From positions 62,001 through 126,000 of the forward strand of contig NZ_BOSH01000012.1 of NCBI RefSeq assembly GCF_018403245.1: DNA of 64,000 nt, written 5' to 3'. Under the pieces are notes generated by a model. That model saw only the letters and a list, made by a program, of their open reading frames with translations, ran no database searches and was not told where the DNA came from. This document shows positions 17,629 through 25,124 of this stretch, piece after piece. Every line of letters begins with the position of its first letter. The first letter of the stretch is position 1. The DNA is from Paenibacillus sp. J2TS4. GTDB lineage: Bacteria > Bacillota > Bacilli > Paenibacillales > NBRC-103111. Both the position numbers and the translations under genes were made by a program.

Positions 17629-18369
17629 CTACACGCTTCCTTTCTCCTTAATAGGCTCCAGCGGGGGAACGGTATGACCGTACTTTGGCTTCTTGTCTCC
17701 CGTCGGCATGGCCCAGCGGATACTATTTGCAATAACCTGTTGAACTCCTTTGTTATAATAGGTAGGGTACGTCTCGTGGCCGGGTCGGAAATAGAAGATA
17801 CGGCCCAACCCCCGTTTGAAGCAGCTGCCGCTGCGGAACACTTCTCCGCCTTCGAACCAACTGACAAAAACGACTTCATCCGGCTCCGGAATGTCAAAAT
17901 GCTCTCCGTACATTTCTTCCTGCTCCAGCTCAATATATTCGCCAACGCCCTGGGCGATGGGATGCCCGGGATTCACGACCCACAGCCGCTCCTTCTCTCC
18001 AGCTTCCCGCCATTTTAAGTCGCAGGACGTCCCCATCAGCTTTTTGAAAATTTTGGAAAAATGTCCCGAGTGAAGAACGATGAGCCCCATTCCTGCCAAC
18101 ACTCTTTGATACACCCGTTCGACGATTTCATCCTGGACCTCTTTATGGGCAAGATGACCCCACCAGATCAGAACATCCGTCTCATTCAAAACTTCCTCGG
18201 TCAGTCCGTGCTCGGGCTCGTCCAGCGTGCAGGTGCGAAGATCAAATTCATCTCCCAATCCTTCCGCAATGACCGCATGCATGCCATTCGGATAAATACT
18301 CCGGACGGCTTCATTTTTTTGCTCATGCCGGTATTCATTCCATATCGTCACTTTCCGTTTGCCGCTCAT
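17629..18369 (-). CDS. ThuA-domain protein (trehalose-utilisation type)
   Basis: A 246-residue ThuA-like protein with a class-I-glutamine-amidotransferase-like fold: VTIWNEYRHEQ, the LIWWGHLAHKEV segment, GLIVLHSGHFSKIFKKLMG and IFYFRPGHETYPTYYN. In ThuA/ThuB systems it assists oxidation of disaccharides to 3-keto derivatives together with a Gfo/Idh enzyme, which is the gene immediately downstream. ATG 18369 lies eight bases after AGGAGG; the ATG six bases earlier is too close to the site. An AraC regulator with a sugar-type cupin domain is divergent, consistent with sugar-induced control. No transporter is attached. Confidence 0.87.
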   Translation of the reverse strand: MSGKRKVTIWNEYRHEQKNEAVRSIYPNGMHAVIAEGLGDEFDLRTCTLDEPEHGLTEEVLNETDVLIWWGHLAHKEVQDEIVERVYQRVLAGMGLIVLHSGHFSKIFKKLMGTSCDLKWREAGEKERLWVVNPGHPIAQGVGEYIELEQEEMYGEHFDIPEPDEVVFVSWFEGGEVFRSGSCFKRGLGRIFYFRPGHETYPTYYNKGVQQVIANSIRWAMPTGDKKPKYGHTVPPLEPIKEKGSV

Positions 18370-18490
18370 GTACATTTCCTCCTGTAACTAGAATTGGTGA
18401 TGTCCCCTCTATCATAAAAAAACATATCCATGGGGGAAAGGACCGATTCTGACTAAAATGTATCCAATTGTGCTCTTTTTACATTTGGCG

Positions 18491-18499
18491 TGTTATAAT
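18491..18499 (+). promoter_or_regulatory. Extended -10 promoter (TGTTATAAT) upstream of the AraC gene
   Basis: A perfect TGnTATAAT box in the divergent region. It would give a leader of about 300 bases before the AraC start, containing a 47-codon open frame. No strong -35 is seen. Confidence 0.5.
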
Positions 18500-18564
18500 A
18501 ACGATAATTTTGACAATATAAATTGAACTAAAGAATTCATAGATCATGGAGTGGAGAAAGAAAG

Positions 18565-18708
18565 ATGCTTCCAGGGCGAGTTTTGGCTTTGTATTCCTAC
18601 TATCCGAAGGCCCATCCAATGAGTAAGGAGCTCGGTTTGGTCGGGGCCCCCGAAAAGTACCTGGAATCGCTTCGAAGCTCATCTTCACTTTTTGGGGAAA
18701 GAGTATGA
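18565..18708 (+). CDS. Possible 47-residue leader peptide or gene remnant
   Basis: An open frame starting ATG 18565 after GGAGAAAG and ending TGA 18706-18708. It lies inside the presumed leader of the AraC gene. The peptide starts MLPGRVLALYSYYPKAHPMS; I do not recognise it. It may be a short regulatory frame or the relic of a larger gene. A GGCACT/AGTGCC arm pair at about 18727-18764 follows it. Confidence 0.3.
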   Translation: MLPGRVLALYSYYPKAHPMSKELGLVGAPEKYLESLRSSSSLFGERV

Positions 18709-18810
18709 TGTTTGAAGCTTCGGAGGCACTTTCCTTCGGAAAGGAATGATCGCTTTCTTTAGTGCCCCTTATATAGCTAGGAAATGCCGGATGGGCCGAG
18801 GAGGATAACG

Positions 18811-19722
18811 ATGCAAATCAGCCATGAGCAGGTACATTATCAGAATCCATTTCTGTGTCTCAAAATATGGGAAATTGTCCATGAAGGCAAGCAAGGGGCT
18901 GTAACTATTCGTACCGACGACCAGCCGGATCGCTGGCATTATCATAAGGAAGCGGAATTTTTATTTATTCTCCAAGGAGAAATGGAGGTAGGCGTCTCCG
19001 ATGAGCGCTGGACGATAGGCCGCGGGGATGTACTGCTGATCGGCTCGTCTCAATTGCACTGGACACGCCCGATCACCCGGCCGCTTAAATATCTTGTGTT
19101 TCAGCTTGATTTAACCTCTCATTTTGACCAGTCGGTAGTGATCCATCTTAAATACTTTCAAGAGCGAATTCGTCCCTTAAGCGCTTTGAATTATATATTT
19201 AAAGAAGATGCGGCTGTGAGGCAGCAGGTGGCGAACGCCATTGTCGATATTTATGAGGAAGTAAGCCAGCAGGCCAAGGGCTACGAAATCGCGATTTCGA
19301 TGTTGATCAAGCGGATCCTCTTGCTGCTCGTTCGCAGTGACCACCGGGACATGCTGAACTATGAGCGCGGGGAGCAGCTGCAAATGCTGGAGCCGGTCAT
19401 GTCGTACATCGATAAGGAACTCGATGGCAAGATAACGGTAGCGGAAGCAAGTCGAAGGGTCAATTTAAGCTACTATCACTTTATGAGAACGTTCAAGAAG
19501 GCGATTGGCATGTCGTTTACAGAATACGTTAATTTCAAGCGGATTAAAAAGGCGGAGCAGCTGCTGCTGACGGAGGATAGGAGCATCGAGCAGATTGCCC
19601 ATGAGGTCGGGATTCCTAACCGGGCGCATTTTTATGAGCTGTTTAAGCGCAAGCACGGAAGCTCCCCCGCTCAATTCAAGCGCAGGATGCATACGCAGCT
19701 CCCGCCAGGGACGGGAGGATAG
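18811..19722 (+). CDS. AraC-family transcriptional regulator with cupin sensor domain
   Basis: Cytoplasmic activator of 303 residues. The N-terminal cupin (about 25-100) has HYHKEAEFLFILQGEMEVGV and GDVLLIGSSQLHWTRP, as in sugar-sensing AraC proteins. The C-terminal domain (about 200-298) has two HTH motifs, ITVAEASRRVNLSYYHFMRT and IEQIAHEVGIPNRAHFYELF, with the usual FKRKHGSSPAQFKR end. The start is placed at ATG 18811, six bases after GAGGAGG, rather than at an upstream frame extension. It is divergent from the ThuA/Gfo operon and most likely controls it in response to a sugar. Confidence 0.87.
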   Translation: MQISHEQVHYQNPFLCLKIWEIVHEGKQGAVTIRTDDQPDRWHYHKEAEFLFILQGEMEVGVSDERWTIGRGDVLLIGSSQLHWTRPITRPLKYLVFQLDLTSHFDQSVVIHLKYFQERIRPLSALNYIFKEDAAVRQQVANAIVDIYEEVSQQAKGYEIAISMLIKRILLLLVRSDHRDMLNYERGEQLQMLEPVMSYIDKELDGKITVAEASRRVNLSYYHFMRTFKKAIGMSFTEYVNFKRIKKAEQLLLTEDRSIEQIAHEVGIPNRAHFYELFKRKHGSSPAQFKRRMHTQLPPGTGG

Positions 19723-19736
19723 CGAATTCGGTTGCT

Positions 19737-20166
19737 GCACGGCATAAGAGGTGTACTATTGAGGAACATATGCGGCTGATTAGCGCACTGGCCGTGTCAC
19801 TGGAAATGTAATGCGTGGAGCCTACGTTCGAAGTCGATGGATGAGGATATGTTTAAATGGCCGATTATTACAGAGGAAGATGAAGCAGCCGTCTTGGACG
19901 TACTTCGCAAAGGGGCCATGTCCGGCACCGAGGTGACGTTGCAGTTCGAGAAAGAATTTGCGGAATGGCTTAGGATGGACTATGCGTTGGCATGCAATAC
20001 TGGTACCGCATCGCTCCATGCAGCGATGTTTGCTTGTAAGATCGGCGTCGGGGATGAGGTGGATACAAGGGCGTAAATTCCTCTCACGACTCAAGTCGCG
20101 AGTATCCTTTACCCAGATCATGAAAGGTATGGCGACAATATTTTGACGGAGGATTTGCAGCCCTTA
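19737..20166 (+). pseudogene. Decayed sugar-metabolism genes: Gfo/Idh-like C-terminus, truncated DegT aminotransferase and a further C-terminal fragment
   Basis: Three pieces in a row. 19737-19811 reads CTIEEHMRLISALAVSLEM and a stop, like the end of a Gfo/Idh enzyme. 19837-20076 gives 79 residues of a DegT/DnrJ/EryC1 aminotransferase N-terminus (FKWPIITEEDEAAVLDVLRK, then GTASLHAAMFACKIGVGDEV) and stops; the family is normally 360-400 residues with a later PLP lysine, so it cannot be active. 20077-20166 stays open in the same frame after that stop and ends LYPDHERYGDNILTEDLQPL, the apparent tail of another protein I cannot name. Together they look like deletion remains of an amino-sugar or sugar operon. 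Confidence 0.6.
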
Positions 20167-20177
20167 TAAAGGGCTGC
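20157..20177 (+). terminator. Perfect hairpin after the relic cluster
   Basis: GCAGCCCTT-ATA-AAGGGCTGC, a nine-base perfect stem with three-base loop, but no T tract. It may be the former terminator of the decayed operon. Confidence 0.4.
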
Positions 20178-20347
20178 CACTCGGAGGATACAAGTACAAA
20201 GGCTGAGATGGATCAGTTAGAATCATTCGTCCGACCGTTCAGATGACACTCGACGTTATAGCGGTTATCGGTGATAATAAGAGTATTAACGGTCTTTTTG
20301 GACCATAAGGGTAGAGGACAGAACGGATACGGACAGGAGTGTTGAGG

Positions 20348-20953
20348 ATGAGTGAGCAGCACTATGAAATGGATTGCAAATATGTAGATTATGATGACAG
20401 TGTATGGCGAAATATGGAATCAACTCCTCTTGTCGATGTCGTCGATGGAAGACCGGTCCGGGAGGCGACCGGCATCAAAGCTTGCTGGGATGATGATTTT
20501 CTATATGTTCGGTTCGATTGCGAGGACAGTTATACGGTAGCCACCTATACGAAACGGGACGATCCGCTGTATGAACAGGACGTTGTTGAGCTGTTTATCG
20601 ATGAGGAAAGAAATGGAAGCCGTTACATGGAGTTCGAATTCAGTCCGAACCAAGTTATTTTTGACGCGATGATCGACAATCGGGAAGGACATATTACTAT
20701 CGATACGGATTGGAACGCGGAAGGATTGGAGGTTGAAGTCCGCACGGAGGAGGATCAGCGCACTTATATGATTCGATTGCCGCTCTCCCATTTCCAGAGG
20801 CGGCCTGAGCACGGCACCTCCTGGCGAGTCAATTTCTACAGAATTGACGAACAGCGGGATGGAACGCGGGAATACCAGGCTTGGTCGCCGACCGGCGCGA
20901 TTAATTATCATATCCCGGCCCGTTTCGGCACGCTTCGCTTCGTTCGAGGCTAA
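20348..20953 (+). CDS. CBM9-like carbohydrate-binding protein
   Basis: A 201-residue protein that is almost entirely one CBM9-like beta-sandwich: WRNMESTPLVDVVDGRP, GIKACWDDDFLYVRFDCED, ATYTKRDDPLYEQDVVELFI and the C-terminal EYQAWSPTGAINYHIPARFG. It has no signal peptide, so it is probably cytoplasmic. Stand-alone proteins of this type occur next to ThuA, Gfo/Idh and isomerase genes in Paenibacillus, and they are thought to be accessory to sugar catabolism. The ATG at 20348 sits nine bases from CAGGAG. The 170 bases upstream show no gene. Confidence 0.75.
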   Translation: MSEQHYEMDCKYVDYDDSVWRNMESTPLVDVVDGRPVREATGIKACWDDDFLYVRFDCEDSYTVATYTKRDDPLYEQDVVELFIDEERNGSRYMEFEFSPNQVIFDAMIDNREGHITIDTDWNAEGLEVEVRTEEDQRTYMIRLPLSHFQRRPEHGTSWRVNFYRIDEQRDGTREYQAWSPTGAINYHIPARFGTLRFVRG

Positions 20954-20988
20954 AGAGGAACATTGCAAGTAAGGTGCTATAAGAAGAG

Positions 20989-21044
20989 GGGGAGTCACCC
21001 CCCCCCCCCCTACTCGATAGAATTGATAAGTTTTCGGACTCCCC
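20989..21044. repeat. 13-C homopolymer inside an 8-bp inverted repeat
   Basis: Between convergent genes, GGGGAGTC (20989-20996) and GACTCCCC (21037-21044) are perfect inverted arms enclosing a run of 13 C (20998-21010). The G-rich arm can also pair with the C run. It may act as a structured terminator. The run length may be unreliable in sequencing. Confidence 0.5.
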
Positions 21045-21159
21045 GCAAAGTCATGTATAAACTTCTTTTAACCCAGTCAGAAAGATCGTTAGACGCAGAT
21101 CCTGTTAGGGGACGTGCGGAATACGCTCCGAAGGCCATACGTCATTATGCAGGATTATT

Positions 21160-24100
21160 TCATAAGGATATAGCAATATAGTATCCATGATCGTCTCTGC
21201 CAGTTTTCACTGCTTCATCATTCTTGATTGGTGTCCCAAACGATGCTTGTACATGCAGCACATGCTGGAACTGCTCTTCATTAACAGGACAGGGCTGCCA
21301 GAATGTTTTTAAATTATCGGAGTGGATCGGATAAAGAAATAGTTTGTTGGCGCCATGCTTATCAAATCTCAACTGGGCAATAAAGCTGTAAGGGGGGACA
21401 TGACGTAATTGATACTCCCCGTTGCTATTAAATACTCCGTTTCCGATCCCGTAAAGTACCCATTTATTATTAATGCGACTTATTTCCTGCATCAAATGGG
21501 CTCCATGGCCGATGATCAAATCGACCCCGGCTTCGATCAATTGCTTAGCATAATTTCGCTGCATCGGCTGGACAACCTCAAAATCAAAGCCCCAATGTGC
21601 AAAGAAAATAATGTAAGCATTCGGATTTCTCTGTCTTTCCTCTTGGATTTGATCGATTAGCCCTTGATTAAGACAAGCGGTACCCGCCTCTTCTCCGATA
21701 GCATAAAAATTAAATGTTTGGTACATATACGGCCGATACCAATAGGCATTATAACCTATAATCTCTTTCTCTCCAACAGAGATATGCAGCGGTTTTTCCG
21801 CTTGAACTGCATTAAGTCCTGCGCCAAAGGTTAATATACCCGCTTCATGGAGTGCAGAAAGCGTAGTCCGCAAACCTTCTTCACCGTAATCCATAATATG
21901 GTTGTTGCCCAACGTAACCGCATCAATTCCATAATGCTTTAATGTATCGACGCTCTTGCCGGGATGTCCTCCCAAAACGAAAGGCTTGCTTCCTTGAAGC
22001 GGCGACCGCTCTAATTCTGTGAGCACGGCTTCAAAATTGGCAATGTTGTAATGGCCTGATTGTAGAATGGGTTGGATGGAATTAAAAGAATGACGATAAC
22101 CGTATTTGGTTAATGCATCTTCCACATTATTTTTTTGGCGCCGCTGCGTATAAAATTCGCCAAAGTAGGTATCTCCCAGGATATTAATCTTAACCTGTTC
22201 ATCATCTGCATTTAATTTCACTGTATTAGAAGGTTGATTTAAAGCTTTTGGCTTTAACCCGATCGCTTTTTCAATAGTTTTGATTAATAGATAGTCGCGG
22301 TGAAATTCGTCACGTGCTCCAATTGCTATCGAAATGATTTTTTGATGATTGGCATAGGTCATAGCAATACCCATGGAGTGGTTGTGGCCGAACATAAATC
22401 CAGCATTCGCCTTTCCATTCGCAATTAGATTACTTGATGCAGTAAAAGTTTTACTTTTGTAGGTGACGGTCGTCACATTTAATAATTTCAATAGAAAAGG
22501 AGGATTAGCAAACAAATGCCGTGCTCCTTTAACCAGGTCATCCACGGTTACTTTCTGCGGTTTATTTCTCATTTGCCGTCCCGTAATATTTTCAACGGCA
22601 TGATGGCTTATCCCCAGGTCAGCAGCTAACTGCTGAATTTCGTTCAGTGCCTTTCCTGTCGAGCCAAATAATCTTTCCGCTAGGGCCAGCGTAGCATCAG
22701 GTGCGTTATGGCACACCATAGCATTTAACAGAGTATGAACGGAAACCTTATCGCCTTCCCTTAAGCCGATCGCATAAGCTGCACGGCTGTCTCTTGCCGG
22801 AAAGTTGCCAATGATCGCTTCATCATGCAGCTTTATTTTTCCTCTACCAAGGTTTTCTAATAAAAGAGATAACAATAAAAGGCTGCCCATACCTTGAGAT
22901 TCTGCTGCAGCTTGCGCTCCTTCTGATCCAAGAACTTCTCCGGATTGGGCGTCCACACTTATCGCACCGTAATGCTTCGTCTGCGGATTTACTGTATTCA
23001 ACGTGACCATCGTTGCCGTCTTCACATTTTTCTTCCGCAAACATTGTTGAATTAAACTATCTCGGATCTGGGCGAAATCGCTTGCGTCCCGCGAACCTTT
23101 GAGCAATATAAAGTCATCTCGTTCTATGATATTCGAAACCGCCTGAACGCAACTTTTCGCATCGCGAAAATAACCTCCAACCATAGTGGGCGGCAATTCC
23201 TTTAACAAATACTTCATTTCTTCGCCGTGCGCAAAAACCAGGTCAATTCCCGCTTGCATTAATGGTTTGGCCAACTTTTGATGCATTTCCTGGGCCTTAT
23301 CTCCCAGATCCACAATGCGACCCAATATGGCGAGCTTTTTTCCTGTAAAAGCCGAGGATTGCTGCTTAAATACATCAAAGGCTGACATCAACGAAAGATA
23401 CTGGGCGTTCCAACTGTCATCCAGCAGGTAGCTTTGTCCGTTGCCCACTTCCATGGTGACTAATTCTATGACACTTCTCCTTTTAGGCAAGGTTCTAAAA
23501 GCAGCGATACTTGATGTTACGTTTAAACCCAAAAGATGAATCGTCGTTAATGCGGCAAGAGAATTAGCGACCATCGCTTTGCCCGGAAGCGGCAGCTCGT
23601 AACTTATTTCTGTACCGAAAATACTTGCTGTGACCCATGTTCCTTCTCTGGTCGTGTGCCAATCCTTAACATACACGTCAGCATTGTTAGAAAATCCATA
23701 GCTTACAGCCGTGGCACCGAATTCTTCTACTCCTTGTCTGGCTATATCATAATGCTCCATATCCCTGTTTAATACGGCATATCCGCCCGGGACCATGCCT
23801 TCACATATTCGTGACTTGAATTTAGCGTTTTCTGAAGCGCTTTTTCTATGTCCTTCTCCCATCTCCGTAATAATACCGATATGAGGACGAGCCAAATTAC
23901 ATATACTTCCGGTTTGCATCCATAATGCAGAAACGGAAATTTCCAAAACGCAGTAATCAGGATTGCTGATGCAGCGTGATAAAGTAAGGGGGACTCCAGT
24001 CCGGGAATTATGGTTACCCCTTGTGGATACAACTGTTCCATGCTGTCTTAATAAATGATCCAGCATTAATTTGGTAGTAGATTTTCCAACAGTCCCTGTT

Positions 24101-24507
24101 ATCGCCACGATTTTTCCGTTCATGGCATTTCTTGCAGCGGTTCCCAGTTTCTTGATCGCTTCATAGGAGTTATCTACCAACAGCTGAGGGATCCTCGGGT
24201 CCAGATTGGCTATCGGTCTTTGTACAACAGCCCCGACCACTTTGTTTTGAAATCCGGGCAATAAAGGGTGGGTATCGGTCCAGCCTCGATACATTCTCGT
24301 ATTGGAAGACCCTTTATACCAGGTCTCCTCATCCATTGCAATAAATAGCGTGTTTTCACTATAAGCATCGTCACATTCGTGTTTGGCGATAGCTACATTA
24401 AGCGCTTGCCATAGCTTATCAGGTGGATTTACCCATTGTCCGCCCAGAATTTCTTGCAAGTTATTTGTTGTCCATCTTTTTCCTGATAGATTGTTCTGAT
24501 TTGGCAT
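21160..24507 (-). CDS. Mur ligase / D-Ala-D-Ala carboxypeptidase-like / CapA metallophosphatase fusion
   Basis: A 1115-residue protein with three enzyme-like modules and no signal peptide. Residues about 1-505 are a MurF-like ATP-dependent amide ligase: P-loop ITGTVGKSTTKLML near 135-145, RGNHNSRTGVPLTL, LLDDSWNAQYLSLM and LKGSRDASDF. About 515-765 resembles an S11 penicillin-binding fold, but the SxxK nucleophile region reads SQGMGSLL, the SxN position reads CHN and no KTG is seen, so it appears inactive. About 775-1050 is CapA/PgsA-like: INILGDTYFGEF, NFEAVLTE, VTLGNNHIMDYGEEGL, FFAHWGFDFE and IIGHGAHLMQ, with metal ligands intact. CapB/CapA pairs make poly-gamma-glutamate; here both activities lie in one soluble chain. 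ATG 24507 follows GAGGAGAA. It is divergent from the surface-protein/sortase genes. Confidence 0.82.
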   Translation of the reverse strand: MPNQNNLSGKRWTTNNLQEILGGQWVNPPDKLWQALNVAIAKHECDDAYSENTLFIAMDEETWYKGSSNTRMYRGWTDTHPLLPGFQNKVVGAVVQRPIANLDPRIPQLLVDNSYEAIKKLGTAARNAMNGKIVAITGTVGKSTTKLMLDHLLRQHGTVVSTRGNHNSRTGVPLTLSRCISNPDYCVLEISVSALWMQTGSICNLARPHIGIITEMGEGHRKSASENAKFKSRICEGMVPGGYAVLNRDMEHYDIARQGVEEFGATAVSYGFSNNADVYVKDWHTTREGTWVTASIFGTEISYELPLPGKAMVANSLAALTTIHLLGLNVTSSIAAFRTLPKRRSVIELVTMEVGNGQSYLLDDSWNAQYLSLMSAFDVFKQQSSAFTGKKLAILGRIVDLGDKAQEMHQKLAKPLMQAGIDLVFAHGEEMKYLLKELPPTMVGGYFRDAKSCVQAVSNIIERDDFILLKGSRDASDFAQIRDSLIQQCLRKKNVKTATMVTLNTVNPQTKHYGAISVDAQSGEVLGSEGAQAAAESQGMGSLLLLSLLLENLGRGKIKLHDEAIIGNFPARDSRAAYAIGLREGDKVSVHTLLNAMVCHNAPDATLALAERLFGSTGKALNEIQQLAADLGISHHAVENITGRQMRNKPQKVTVDDLVKGARHLFANPPFLLKLLNVTTVTYKSKTFTASSNLIANGKANAGFMFGHNHSMGIAMTYANHQKIISIAIGARDEFHRDYLLIKTIEKAIGLKPKALNQPSNTVKLNADDEQVKINILGDTYFGEFYTQRRQKNNVEDALTKYGYRHSFNSIQPILQSGHYNIANFEAVLTELERSPLQGSKPFVLGGHPGKSVDTLKHYGIDAVTLGNNHIMDYGEEGLRTTLSALHEAGILTFGAGLNAVQAEKPLHISVGEKEIIGYNAYWYRPYMYQTFNFYAIGEEAGTACLNQGLIDQIQEERQRNPNAYIIFFAHWGFDFEVVQPMQRNYAKQLIEAGVDLIIGHGAHLMQEISRINNKWVLYGIGNGVFNSNGEYQLRHVPPYSFIAQLRFDKHGANKLFLYPIHSDNLKTFWQPCPVNEEQFQHVLHVQASFGTPIKNDEAVKTGRDDHGYYIAISL

Positions 24508-24956
24508 GATGATTCTCCTCTACGATATTTACTTGAGAATGGATGTTCCACCTAGACTGTAAAAACGTTCTCACGCATAGGTCAACGAGTTCGTCCATTT
24601 TAAGGCTTAAATGGAATTTTATATTTATTAACTTTCCAATGTTCGTGTTTATCATAGCTTTCTAAGATTATTGTTGAGAGATTTCACAGTTTCAAGCCTT
24701 TTTTACTTCGGTAACTTCATAAGGGCTTTTATCATAGAATTTTCCATAAACTATAATCAACAACATATCCTAACAGTAAAATACCTGTCAACATCGAACT
24801 TTTTTATTCTGCTGCTTTCTCCTAGGTCTCATAAAGGGCCAATCTTTAAGAAAAGGCAGTAGGAATGCAACTTCAAAGAAATTTAATATATTCGACTAAT
24901 ATTACTTAAAATCTACATAATCCAGCAAAATGGAAGAAATTGCGACGATAAAACGG
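24508..24956. other. AT-rich divergent intergenic region
   Basis: About 450 AT-rich bases between the fusion gene and the promoter of the surface protein. Short open frames here look like noise, with no ribosome sites or recognisable products. It should contain the minus-strand promoter of the fusion gene, but no box is clear enough to name. Confidence 0.4.
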
Positions 24957-24985
24957 TTGCATAATTTAAACATCAGTTTTATACT
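24957..24985 (+). promoter_or_regulatory. Sigma-A promoter of the Asp-Ala surface protein
   Basis: TTGCAT (24957-24962) and TATACT (24980-24985) with an ideal 17-base spacer, about 140 bases before the ATG at 25125. Confidence 0.65.
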
Positions 24986-24995
24986 GGTGTTTAAA
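24965..24995. promoter_or_regulatory. Operator-like inverted repeat overlapping the -10 box
   Basis: TTTAAACATCAGT (24965-24977), five-base spacer, ACTGGTGTTTAAA (24983-24995): arms of 13 bases with a single mismatch. It covers the spacer and the -10 of the promoter, which suits a dimeric repressor. A small AGGC-TCTACT-GCCT hairpin follows at about 24996-25011. Confidence 0.6.
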
Positions 24996-25124
24996 AGGCT
25001 CTACTGCCTTATTTTACTAAAAATCTAGAAATAAAGGGGGGGACAATTTATTTACCAGATTATGGAAATCGCGCAGCCAATTTGGCTGTAGCATGGAAGG
25101 TTGCTCCAAAGGAGGAGGAAAGTA

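Noticed and set aside
20963..21181. 72-codon plus-strand frame across the poly-C run
   Set aside because: Contains the homopolymer and has low-complexity residues; no ribosome site.
24671..24862. 63-codon plus-strand frame upstream of the surface protein
   Set aside because: No ribosome site, unusual AT-rich composition and no recognisable product; treated as noncoding.
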